Part shown: positions 9,855 through 22,100 of the stretch, piece after piece
How the letters are laid out: the number at the start of each line of letters is the position of its first letter
Position numbering within the stretch: the stretch's first letter is position 1
Assembly: GCA_021396245.1 (NCBI GenBank)
Contig: WNYE01000021.1
Span: 310,001 to 374,000, forward strand
DNA length: 64,000 nucleotides
DNA from: Sporothrix humicola
Taxonomy: Eukaryota; Ascomycota; Sordariomycetes; Ophiostomatales; Ophiostomataceae
Direction of reading: 5' to 3'
Position numbers and translations under genes: made by a program
The notes under the pieces: model-generated
Seen by the model: only the letters and a program-made list of their open reading frames with translations
What the model was told of the DNA's origin: nothing
Database searches by the model: none

Positions 9855-12800
9855 TGTCGGGACGTCGAGAGAGGTGAATTGTAGGCAGTCGCAATAGAGG
9901 TACGGAATAACAATGCTCGCGCTCAGGAGGCGCTCAACGTGTTGCCGATCGGGTGGCGTAAGCTGGAAGGATCAGAGTACTGGAGGACTTTGTTCAAAGT
10001 CAGAAAATACTTCGATGGAATCGAAGGATGTCGCTGACGGCAGGTGGTGGTGTGTTGGTTGTGGTGGCGGCGCTTTCTTCAATCGAGTAGTCACATGCTT
10101 AGGATTTGAGGCCCAAAATCCAGGCTCCGGGGAAAGAGCATCGACGTCAGCGCGCGGCAGGTGCTGGTGCTGGAGTAGCGGGAGAGCTCGGCACGTGCTT
10201 CTGTAGGCAACCTTGTTCAGCGGTCTTCCCTGCCACCACTCAAAAATTTAGTGGCGGGAGGAGCCCTGCGGAGTGGGTTGCGGGGAAGGAAGGCACGACA
10301 ACACTTGCTGTTTGGTGATTTCAAGCGGTCTTGCGATAATATTTGAACCGTCTCTTCTAAAAGTTCATTCTTGGACAGAGTGTATTTTTCATGATGGTCA
10401 CTTCTAATAGCCTCATTTCTTTTGTTTATTTTTTCTTCTTAAAAATTTGGCTGTAAGGAGTGCCTGTAAACGTAACAGTCTCTTCATAGCCTCTTCTCCT
10501 ATGCCACATTCATGAAGAGTCGGCTTGCATAAGAAAACGTTTGGCGAAAAACAGACTCAAAATGTGTTCGCAGATGTAAGGACTAAAGTTTTATTAAATC
10601 GGCGTACGTCTTTCACTGAAATTGGCAACTGCACACTGCAGGTCTCGCTCGCCATGTCGGACAATCCGGGACCGGTGTTGATGAATTTATCAATTTCATG
10701 TATTGAGTCAAACATGAAAACTGACAATGAATATGGGTCTGACATGCAACTTGAATTGCTCTGTGCGATTTCAAATATGTGCTAGGTGCAGCTTCATTAC
10801 GGTAGAAATGTGTCTCGTGGCGATGTGAAGTGACAAGTCTTTGCAGCAACATGTGGCCAAAATCGTCGTTTTTATTACACTCTTCTTCACGTTGTCGTCA
10901 CTTGGCAACGCTGTTGGCTGGCCGCACTTTAAGCCCATTCCAGTGTTTGGGTCATTTGAGTTGCAAGGTGTAAGGTGTGGGTGGAAGTGGTCTCAGTCTT
11001 GGTCCCAAAAGTCTCAATCGATGCGACGCGACGCGTCGACCACTTTAACAAATCGCGGTATTTGACCGACCAAGACGTGCCACGCTCGCTTGGGTGCAAC
11101 GACGTAGGATTGCGCAGAGAGCAAAGTCACCATTGGTGCCAGGGGTCCCAGCCCGTCTTGTCTGTCCAGAATTCCGACAAAAGAGAAACTCGCGAAAACT
11201 GCCAGCCCGCCACTTTAAAATAGATGAATAAGAACATGGGACGGGGAAGGATGCGCGAGAATATGGCAAGTAGTGCATCTTACATCGCGGGCTACCGGGG
11301 AGGCGTCGGTGTTCCTGAATTCGTCGGCGCGAGTTAATCTATCGAGTCTTTCGACCTCGTGGCCTGCATGCAGATGGCCGCCGATGCAGGTCGGATTGCA
11401 TAATTTGTCCGTCTGCAGGGACAATCTGAGAAAAGAAGCAGGCCTGAGATACCAAGGCCAGGTTATGAAAAAGCAAAAAGACGAGACGAAAGGGATGAAA
11501 AGGGATGGCAAAATAGGGAAAAGAAACAACGGCAACGGCAACGGCAACGGCAACGGTAATGGGTCAGCCTGCTCTGAGGAATTCAAATGAAGTCATTCTG
11601 TCTCTGGCAGCATCAATAATTTTGTGCCATAAGATGCTGGCCGCCCATTCGCATTAAACCGAAATTCAGGACGGTTCCATCATCAAACATGCCCTGCGGC
11701 AACAACCATGCCTGTCCAACGGCACCGCGAACGCGTTTTCCATTCTGTTGTTGCTATATATGACGAGGTCACATCATAACAGCAACTCATAATAGCAACC
11801 CGCCTGCCCGCCACGGAACAGCACTTCGCGGTGCATAGCCAGGCTTTTATATCAACAAAGTCTAAACCTGTCGAAACATGTCGAGCCTGCCAACCAGCAT
11901 CTCAGCCCAGCCCCGTAAACAAAAAAAGCCGTTGTTCCTCTCTGTGACTGGCTGTCTGCCGATCACCAGCCAACATGGCCCCTTCATCTCGCAGCTTTGT
12001 CGACTCCTGAGTCCTGACCCATCGGATCAGCGCCGTTGTATTTTTTCGGCTCGTTTTTCGTCTTTCACCTTTGTGCCTCTGGGTCTTCGTGCTCCGTATT
12101 TTTTGTTCCTGTTTTCTGGCTCTTTGGTGGCCTTTTTGTGCCCCCTTTCCAACGCGTCGACAGCTGCATTAGCCTCGTCCCGGCAGACGGTCCATCCCCT
12201 GGCCCCTAGATTTCAGGGTTCACTTTCACCGTCGAGCTAGTTTCCTTGCCGTGAAATGCTGCAAGTGTGTAAACATTCCGTGAAATTTCCCCTCAAGAAA
12301 AACAATGGCAATATTGTCGTTTTTGTTGGTGCTCCGTGGAGGTCGTTTCTTTTCTTTCTGGCCCTTGCTTTCTAGGTGTAATCTCAATCTCAGATTCCGG
12401 CTGCCCACCAGACCAACGAAAAAAACCGTTTTGGCCTGGCACATGGGCAATCTCTCGTGGTGGGTCTGGGTCTTGCTTTTGGGACCAGATTGGAGAAACA
12501 CGATACGAACACATTTCCAATGGACAACCGTGACTTCTGTCATCAGACACGCTCTTTCCAGTTTTGTTTGTCTCTGGTATCGCTTTTTCTTCTTCGTGAG
12601 AATCGGGACTTCCTTCCTTTCCCGCCTCTCTGTCGGGTTTTTGGGTCACTATGTCGCTCCTTCCATCACGACGTGCCGTCGAGCCCCATTTCTCCTTTTT
12701 CGCCCCTTCCAACCCCTTTTGCGTGCTGGTGGCAGGTCCCCACGCCCCCTGAAGTGCCAGCCCGCCCCCATTTAGCTTCCAGAGATCAGGGCTGCTACCG

Positions 12801-13995
12801 TACGCTACGAGGACTGCCCCGTAACGGTGCCCGCTAGCGCCTTTTAATGCCCTACAGCTGTTGTGTGCTCTTGCTGTTGTTTTGGGGTTTTTGTGCCTTG
12901 CCGTGCCTGCTATTGTTGACGTTCGCTCTTTCCTTGTTGCTCTGTCTCCCAAATACAGTAGCCACTAGCCTGCAATCCACCCAGCTTCCCAGGCCAATCC
13001 CCTCCTATCGTTCCTACCTCTCGGCTTAGTCTCCTACATTCGCACTTGCCTCAGACAGCAGAAAGCCACAGAATCTCAATTCTGCCCCCCTGTACCGGTG
13101 CTCAAGTGCCCCATTCCTTCCCCGTTCTAGTCCCAAAGAGTAAAGGGAAAGAGCAATCAACAAATCACGGCCAATCTGCCTCTTGCTCTTTGCTTTCATC
13201 CAGTCCTTCTTTCTCGTCTTCTGCTCACCACTTGCCTTCCCGCTCACCGCGAACCTCTCCTCACGTCTTCTCCCTCAATCCTCCTCCATCCTCTCCTCTC
13301 CCTCCCCAACGACCGTCTGCACACATCGTGTCGCCATTGACATCGCCGCTCTTTTCCTTCGTGTGCATTTGCCGTTTGTGTTCTTTGCCGTTTCTCGTTT
13401 CTCGTCCCGCGACCCGCCGCTTTCTCCTCGCACCTAAACAAGCGACCGCTTTTTTGTTTCGAGTTTCGAATCGCCAAAATCGACGCCGACGTTCGTTTCC
13501 CACAACGCATCCATTCCTCTCCTCCTACCCCCACCTCGCCCCCATCGTCTTCTTGCTTCGAGCCTCGACGATTGACTCTGTTTTTCTCGACTCTCAACCT
13601 CCTCTTTAACTCTTAACAACCCCCTTTCGATCCCGCGGAATGAGGTAGTTTGCTGCAGACAACCAGGTCTCGTTGGACCGAGTGACGGTCTTGCGATCCG
13701 CACCGCCTTTTGGCTTGTTTTTTCTCGCCTCAAATCGATACGAAAGATTGGTCTGCGTTTCCCCGTATCCACCGGGTGTCCCAACGACGCGCCCCAGTCG
13801 TCTTTTTGCGCGTTTGCCAGTTCGGAGCCTTTGTCTTCCTCATTTTACATCTTTATTATTTTATTGTTTTTGTGTTCCCATTCTTTTCGTGCGCCTCTTT
13901 CGAGACAGCAGCCGGCCCATTTTTGAACATCTACCTCCGTATACCCAGGCCAGCCAGCGACGTGGCGTCTGCCTCCTGATCTGCCGCGTCCTCCT
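9855..13995. other. 4.1 kb divergent intergenic region (peroxin / Pom1-like kinase)
   Basis: No gene is recognised. The part next to the kinase, about 12850-13990, is strongly C/T-rich on the + strand, as expected for a long promoter and 5' leader. An ACGCGT core (MluI-box-like) occurs at 11031-11036 inside a 10-bp palindrome, and a GGCAAC hexamer repeat at 11531-11554. Small open frames such as 11273-11590 and 13046-13609 look like chance products of composition. Confidence 0.5.
11531..11560 (+). repeat. (GGCAAC)4 microsatellite plus one degenerate unit
   Basis: Four perfect GGCAAC units (11531-11554) followed by GGTAAT. Simple repeat in the intergenic region. Confidence 0.85.
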
Positions 13996-16900
13996 ATGCG
14001 GAGGAACCAAAAGCCGCAGGCGGGCTCCCGACCACCAGCTGCATCCCTCTCTCAGTCGCCAACTCGGGGCGTATCTGCCGACAACCCTTCTCCGATGCTG
14101 AGCGCCTCTGCCTCCAACAACCACTCGCTGTTCTCCTTTGGTCGGAGCAATGGCACCAGTGCTACCGGGAGCAGTAGCAACAGCAACAGCAAGCATTCAC
14201 AGCATTCACAACCACCACCACTGCCTCCTCAGATAATCCACACCGACGACGACGATCCGGACAACCCCTATTTTGACGCCGAAGGCGTGACCGGCCACGC
14301 CGCGAGCTACGACTTCCTACCCTCGGTCAGCTTCGACGACCTCCAAAGCAGCCTCGAATCGGCCTCGACCGACTTCAAACTCGCCCAGTTTCCCTCGCCC
14401 TCCGGCCAGGGCAGCATCTTGGGCGCTCAAGGCGTCGTCGACAAGATGGTCGAGCAACAATCGGCCGGAGAACGCCCTGCAGGCGCTTCTGCTGCCGCCG
14501 TCGCTGCAGCAGCGACCGCTTCAGGCTCTGCATCAACGACAAATACAGCCGGCAACACTACCACAACAACCACACGTATCGCGATCCCACAGTCTTCCTC
14601 TGCCTCAACAATAGCGAGCTCGTCACGGATCTCAAAATCAGGGTCAATCCTGCGGCGACCGAGCATTACAACGCGAGGGAGCATCAATCTCTCGAGCTCG
14701 ACGTCATCTGCCACCGCACCCGATACAACAGTAGTCCCTGCATCTTCACGCCAGCGTCGGCAGAGCCACTACCCACCAGTGTCCAACAGCAACATCGGCA
14801 AGCCACCCAGGAAATCCATGGGCCCAGGCGTGCTTGACTCAGAATACAGCGCCGGCCTTGCTCGCTCAACATCACGGCGGCGACCTAGCCTGGCCTCCAA
14901 TTCTGATCGTCCCATCTCAGGCTCTGCCCGGTCATCCATTGATGGCGGCAGCCGTCTTGGGAGCAACGGTAGCGACGCCACAAGAAATCACAATGGCTCA
15001 CGGGCTTCAAAGACACGGTCGTTCCAGCAGTCATCCAGAGCGTCCATGTCCGCCGCACTTGATTCCTCCAAGGCTTCAGGGTCTGGCTTCCACAGGCCAC
15101 CGAGAACCATTAGCCACAGTAGCAGCACTGGCAACTTCAACGGCAGCGCATCAACCAACAGCAACAGCCTTAGCACTAAGTCAGCAACGTTTGGTCACTC
15201 GACGGCTTCGAAGCGCATGTCCATGGCACCCGTCCTGCATGCATCGCACGCAACGGGCCTCGGTGCGCGGACTGTCAGCCCAACGGATGCGCGTAGGATG
15301 AAGCGTATGTCCATCATGCCGCCAGCACCGACCTCGACCGGATCTGGCAACAACAATGGCAGTGGTAGCACAGCGAACGCGAACTCCAACAACCGAGATA
15401 CCCCTCAGACGTCAAATGTTCCCCTGCCGTCTTCGTCCTCTTCTGAGCTCCGCGCTTCGTCGCGCTCACCTTCGATGCTTCCGCGAAAGACCTCAACACC
15501 GTCCTCCTCGAGAACAACGCCAGACCCCAACCGTAAGTCCAGCTCGGGCTTCTCCATCGGCTCATCAATGAGCTTCAACACGGTGCGCAGTTCGACTGGC
15601 TCGATCCAGCCCCGCCTGCCTCAGGGAGGTGCGGGTGCTACGAGCATCAACAACACGGGATCTCGTCTGCCTGCTCCCAAGCCGACGGTTATGCACAACA
15701 CTTTGTCGAATATGGACGATGGCGAAGACGTGCCTCCCGTGCCTGCTATCCCCAAGGTCTACGAGTCGCCCAAAGAGTCCCCGGCTGAGCTGTCCTTCTT
15801 CGAGAAGCGCAAGTCGAACCTGGCTTATGATGGTAGTAGCATTCATAGCTCGTCTACGGCTAGCATCTCCGGCAGCCAGCCACTGGGACTTGACCCGCCC
15901 GCCAAGATCCAGCGGAAGCCCAGCACAAGAACGGCAAAGGACTATGACAAGGCGAACCATACGGTGACGGGGGCAATCTCGATGACTGGCAACAAGAAGA
16001 ACTTGCAGCCAATTCGATTGCCACCCATGAACCTGCAGCCGCTCAGCGTTCCCACTGCTGCCAAGATTGCAGCATTGCAAGAGCAGAACGCGGCCACACC
16101 AGATCGAAACCTGAGCCCGCCACCATCACGTATCATTGCAAAGACTCCGACAACGCCAATGACTGCCTCAAAGGGCTCCTTCTTCTCTCGCCAACGCAAC
16201 GAGGAACGTGCCGAGCTTACGCTGGCCATGCGCAGCAGCTCGTCAGTGCATCACCATCACCACCACCCACGAGCTGACAGTCCCACGGACGGCAACGACG
16301 ACGAGACAAATGCATCCGACTTTTTCACAGCAGCTGCTCAGGCCACGAAGAAGTCGTCGCTGCACAAGCCCTCGATCTCGCCATATCTCTCGACATCGGC
16401 GCCCAAGGGCAACACAATGGACCCTGCCTACTTCAAGACGTCCAAGACCCCAGGCGACGACAGCGACAGCGCTTACACAACCCCCTCTTCTTTCGTTACG
16501 CCGATCCCGCCGCCGATCCCGGCTTCGACTTCGAACTCAACGATTCGCAAGCCTTCTGGTCCTCGCGCTCCTGCGCCTACACCATCCAGGGCATTTGCGC
16601 CGCTTGAGTCAGTCAGCACCATTATCACTGGAGACATGTCGTACATGGAGCCGATGCCCACTTCGACGTCCGCTGCCGGACAAACGCCCAAGTCGCCGCC
16701 GCCATTCTCGAGCCCCGATGAGCCACCTACCCCGTCGTCCATTGGCTCGTCTCTGCGTCGCAAGCTGAGTCTCTCTTGGAAGCGGAACAACTCCAAGTCT
16801 AGCCTTGGCATCCAGGGTGGCTCCATTTCGGACAAGCCTGCAGACCTCCCGCCTTCAGACCAGAAACAGCAGTCTTCGTCGCAGCAACAGCACCAGGACC

Positions 16901-19112
16901 AGTACAGCCACAGCCACCATCGCCAAGTCTCGAGCAACGACAAGCACGACGGCATGCCGCCTCCACCACGGATTCCCAAGTCAGCCACGACGAACCAGAT
17001 GCCCGCGTCCAAAAAGAGCCACAGCCCGAACCCTACAGCCGCTGTGCCTGCTGCGGCCAAGACATCTGGGACGTACCTCGAGTCGAGACGCCGGAAGAGC
17101 TCTGCTTCGAGCCTCAATGCCATCCTTGCCCACGAAAAGAAGCCTGAGGGCTCGTGGACCAACGGTGACCGCCACCACGTCAAGGACAACTCGACTTCTT
17201 CGGCCGCGCCTGCGGATAGCGGAGCACCTGGCGCGCATCCTCACAACCCGCACGCTGGCCACCCGTCCTCCGTCATGCAGAAGATCCTCAAGACGAAGCA
17301 GTCGTCGGCTAGCATCCGGCACCATCACGATATGTGGACCGCCGACCTTGACAGCGACGATCTTATTGCTGAAGAGGAGATGCGCAAGCTCGGCGCCCGG
17401 CGCAAAGATACCGAACTCGCGGCCCGTACGCTCGATGCTCTGCGTAAGCGTGCCACGCCCAAGGAGCGCGTCAGCCCTCAGGAAGCCACCCGCATTGCTA
17501 TGCTCAACATCTATGAGCGCGGCGAGATTGTTGACTACAACGACATCTACTTCTGTGGTACGCAAAATGCCGCCAAGGTGGCCGGCAACCCCGACTCGGA
17601 CAAGATCCCCAACTTTGGTTACGACGACGAGCGCGGCGACTATGCTATTGTCGCCGGCGACCATCTGGCCTACCGCTATGAGATTATCGATCTTCTTGGC
17701 AAGGGCAGTTTTGGTCAGGTCGTGCGCTGCATCGACCACAAGACGGGCGTCCTCGTTGCTGTCAAGATCATCCGGAACAAGAAGCGGTTCCACCAGCAGG
17801 CTCTTGTCGAAGTCAACATCCTACAGAAGCTTCGCGAATGGGTATGTACATCCCCCATGGTATCACCATATGTTCTCTCGTGCCATACTAACAATCACAG
17901 GATCCGAAAAACAAGCACAGCATGGTCAACTTTACGCACAGCTTCTACTTCCGTGGCCATCTTTGTATTTCGACAGAGCTGCTAGACATGAACCTCTACG
18001 AGTTCATCAAGGCCAACTCGTTCCGTGGCTCATCGCTCAAGCTTGTCCGTCGCTTCACCAAGCAGATGCTCAGCTCACTCATGCTCCTCAAGCAGCACAA
18101 GGTCATCCACTGCGACTTGAAGCCCGAGAACGTCTTGCTGCGGCACCCGCTGCACACGGAGCTCAAGGTCATTGATTTCGGCTCCAGTTGTTTCGAAAAC
18201 GAGCGGGTATACACATACATCCAGTCGCGTTTCTACCGGTCGCCCGAGGTCATCCTGGGCATGACCTATGGTATGCCCATTGATATGTGGAGTCTAGGCT
18301 GTATTCTGGCAGAGCTGTTCACGGGTGTGCCCATCTTCCCTGGCGAGAACGAGCAGGAGCAGCTGGCATGCATCATGGAGGTCTTTGGCCCGCCTGAAAA
18401 GCACCTCATCGAGAAGAGTACGCGCAAGAAGCTCTTCTTTGACAGCATGGGCAAGCCTCGCCTCACTGTCTCGTCCAAGGGCCGCCGCCGCCGTCCGTCT
18501 TCCAAGACTCTGCAACAGGTCATCAAGTGCGACGACGAGGCATTCCTCGACTTCTTGAGCCGCTGCTTGCGGTGGGATCCAGATCGTCGTCTCAAGCCCG
18601 AAGAGGCTATCCGCCACGAGTTTATTACGGGCCAGAAAGCCGTTATCCGGCCGCCCGTTCCTCGTCACAGCCTTAGCACGCGTGATGGCTCGCCCGTCCG
18701 TCGCCACCACACCATCTCAGTGTCCAGTTCCGGTGGCCCACGCCCCCTGCCTGAGCCGCCAAGCGGTTCTTCTGGCAACAGCAACTTCAAGCTCGGCGCT
18801 GCACCAACTCTTCGTGCTGGTCGGGAGTCCCTGGGTGCCAGCGCACACAAGTCGATCAATGCGCCGACCATTGCATCATCACGTCGGGCATCGGCTGTGT
18901 CTTCATCCACAATTGCCAGCATGAACAAGCGGACCAGTGCAACTGCAGGCTCAGGTGGCAACACCAACACCAGCGGAAACATTACCGGCCTCACCAGCAA
19001 CTTGCCGCGTGCCGCAGGACGTGTCGTTAGTGGCGGCTCTCTTGGGAGCAGCGTGTCCAAGCCGGACCTGGCAGCTGCTGGTGCAGCAGCTGCTATGACT
19101 CGGCGGGCATAA
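13996..19112 (+). CDS. Pom1-like DYRK-family protein kinase (2 exons)
   Basis: Exons 13996-17841 and 17901-19112; the 59-nt intron (donor GTATGT, acceptor CACAG, phase 0) lies inside the kinase domain; 1685 residues. Kinase domain about 1228-1525: glycine loop LGKGSFGQVVR, ATP-binding Lys1257 in VAVKII, catalytic HCDLKPEN (His1352, Asp1354), DFG at Asp1374, and the DYRK activation loop YTYIQSRFYRSPE with Tyr1386/Tyr1388, the second Tyr being the usual autophosphorylation site. A DYRK homology box (IYERGEIVDYNDIYFCG) precedes it. The first 1100 or so residues are Ser/Thr/Pro-rich and disordered, with many RxxS-type sites and short basic clusters. In fission yeast, Pom1 forms cell-end gradients and controls mitotic entry and septum position; here this role is inferred. 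The start is the first in-frame ATG; the ATG at 14095 is an alternative. Confidence 0.9.
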
Positions 19113-22100
19113 AGGTACAATTTAGAGGGGTGCTATGCGAGCTTCTACGGAAGTTGGAACTGTTTATGTGGGAAACGGCGCTTTCTATGTTCTATTGTTT
19201 TTTTAAAGGGGGGAGGAAGTTTATACCAATCAACGTACAACGCGGTACAGTTGATGTTTTATTTTCATTTTATTTTGGCAAAGACGAAGAAGAAACGACA
19301 AAAAAGAGGCTACCTTTCTTCTCTATTTTTGAAAGGGCCCGGACATATTTTTCTTGGAATGGGTGGATGAATTAATAGACACACGAACGACATTTGGCAC
19401 ATTATGGAAGCGGGAAATCCAAAAAGATAACCGCATAATCAGGCCCCAATGAGGCAGCATCACCGAAAACAACATACAGCAAATGCATATACAGATCACT
19501 ACTTTACGTTTTATTCATTATCAGTACAGTAGCGTTTGTCACGGCGAGGTCACTGTATTGTTTACTTTTCCTCTATTTCCTAGTTCAGACGATATCCCTA
19601 TCATGGCATTTTTAATAGCATCTTCATTCAAAATAAAAAATAATTGTGAGCTGTTCGATAGCTAAAAAGTGGCTTGTCTGAAGATTAGTCTGATCTTCTC
19701 CATCTTTTTTTGTCCTATTTTTTTGTCATCTGAAAAACCGTAAGCTTTTTTGGTTGGATTGTTTTCTTTTTTTCTTTTTGGAAAAGAAAAAAAATAATAA
19801 TAAATAATCATCCCTACACAAGACCCAAGCTCCAGAAAACTATTGAATCAAACAATTGACATGTGAAAACCGAGATCTGTGACACAACCGGCCTCGTCTT
19901 ACGGTCGTTTCATTTTCATCATCCATGTCGTATAATCAATTGCAAATTGAATGTCATCCTCTCCACGATGCTTCATTTTTCTTTGGCGGAAGGAGAACTA
20001 CGCAGGAGGTGAGGCCACAGAACCGGAGGCCGCCTGCCAAACGGGACCCAACAATGCGAAATGCATGCTATTATTGACCGTGCTTCCGTACTGCCGTATA
20101 TCGTATGCAGGTAAGAGAACGAGGTGCATGTAAGGGGCAGGGGGGCTGTATGTAGAGTGTCAGCCACACATTTTTTGATTTGCGTGTCTTTGTGCTGTGG
20201 CCAGTGACCGCTCACTGTAAGAAAGTCTTCTGAACTCTGTCGTTCCTGCCCTTTTGCAAGGCTCGCTAGGCCCCCAATGGCTGGGGTCCGCTCTTGCAGT
20301 ATGAAATATGCAGCCATGCAGACATATCTGCAGGAGAGGAGGAGGGGGAAGGAGCGATGCAGCAGAAACTCTGATATAGCACCCAACGGTGGCCCACGAC
20401 TCGCTGTATTTTAAAATTACAGAATGGACAAGAGACGACATCGACAACGTTATTTGCCACCCTCACTGGATCGCCCTCTTCCTTCTCTTTCGCTTCTCCA
20501 TTTGCTCACCTCGCGTCTGCTCCATGAGTTGCCCTTTTTGGGTATGGGTTTTGTTGGTGGGAGGGGTGTGTTGCTTGAAAAAGACCTTTTGAAGAGAAAA
20601 CCCTCTTCCTATTCTCACCTGCAGATGGGAAAAGCGGGTCTATCTTGACAGTGACTCTTTCCCCTTTTGGCAGCACTTGATTTTTCTCGAGAGTTTCCTT
20701 CTTGCTTTTTCCTTTTCTTCACAGAAAAGAAACCCCCAATGGCTCTCGGTGGCCTAGCACTCCTGCCTGTTAGCGGGGTTCCTGCCTGTATCTGTGCGAC
20801 TTCCAGCGGGTTTGCTCCACTAAAAAAGGGCCATCCTTCGTTCCTCGTTCGCAAGGCATTCTTGCCGTTCCCCAATTCTGCGGCGCGTGCCCTGCATGGT
20901 GCAGAGAGGTGCAGGCAAGGCTTTCTCGCTGCCTTTTGGTGGCCGTAGTGGCCCATTCTGGATCTCTATTGTTTTCTGTGGCTTTCTTTTCGATTGGAGC
21001 CTTTCCAGCCTCATGGATATTGAACCTTTTGCTCCGTGAATTTGCAGTGCTCGTAAACTCGGTTTCCACTTTTGCTGCGTATTGTTTTGTCTTCGTTTAT
21101 TAATTCCTGTTAATATAGAACTTTCACATGCTTTTTTGGTCTTTTTGACTTTGTGACTCGTTGGTACCCTTGTTCGTTTTCTTTTTTCGGCATCTTCGAG
21201 TTGATTCTTTGGGTGCCACAGACAGTTCTTGGCAGCCCTTTTTGTCTGTTCTTGTTTTTTGTTGATATGTCAGTGTGCCTTTTCTGTCCATTTCTGTCTT
21301 GTTCGGACAACTTTAGGTGTTACAAAAAAAGCTGAAGAAATTCAATAGTCTCTTTAATTTAGTTGGGACGATACTCAAAAAAGCATCGTAGAAATCGATG
21401 CTCTATTTTGAGAACACCATGCAGCCACAGGGGCCTCAACAAATGCGTCAAACAAACTTGGCAGTTGTGTTCTTGGTGTTCATGATAGTTTGATGCCGGC
21501 CCGTGCTTCACATCCAGAAGAAAAAAGAGGCATCCAAAGTGCACGGTCATCTCGTGGGTTTGGTACTCAATCGTAGGAGCCGCTTCTCTCACCTCTGACT
21601 CCTTCAATGGAGAGGTGTGAGCATCTGTCTGCTGTCTGCATCGTGACTATGCAATGATGTGGTAGCCGCCTTTGAAGGCGTACGGGCACATAATCAAAAT
21701 TGCTGTTCTGGATACAGATCGCACGGGGGTGGCAAAACCGTTATGTCAGTGTGCCTGTTTGCCACGGGTAAGCGAAGAAGGAATCGACTGGAGAGTTTCT
21801 TGCCAAAGGCTGGAGACAAGACAGCAAATGGGCAAGTTTAGAATATCCTCGCTAGGCGAAGGTGGAGTACAATCGTCCGACCATGAAGCGGCATCGACAA
21901 GCGATGTGGACAATGCGTGGATGTGTGGAAGTGTGGAAGTGTGGAGGTTTTGGATTCTGACCTTGCTTGTTTTGTTGTGCTCGTAAAAGCACCTTGTTGC
22001 TCGTCTCGCTCGTTTTCGCTTTTCGGGCTTTCGCAGTGGGCACGTTTTTTTGGCAACAAGACAACGTGTAAGGGGAAACAAGGGGAAACGTTGATCTCCA

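Noticed and set aside
11031..11036. ACGCGT MluI-type cell-cycle box upstream of the Pom1-like kinase
   Set aside because: It is a single copy nearly 3 kb from the start codon; such a 6-mer is expected by chance many times in the window.
16805..18175. 456-codon open frame on the + strand
   Set aside because: It is a frame-shifted shadow of the Pom1-like kinase, Arg/Ser/Thr-rich, and ends shortly after the kinase intron.
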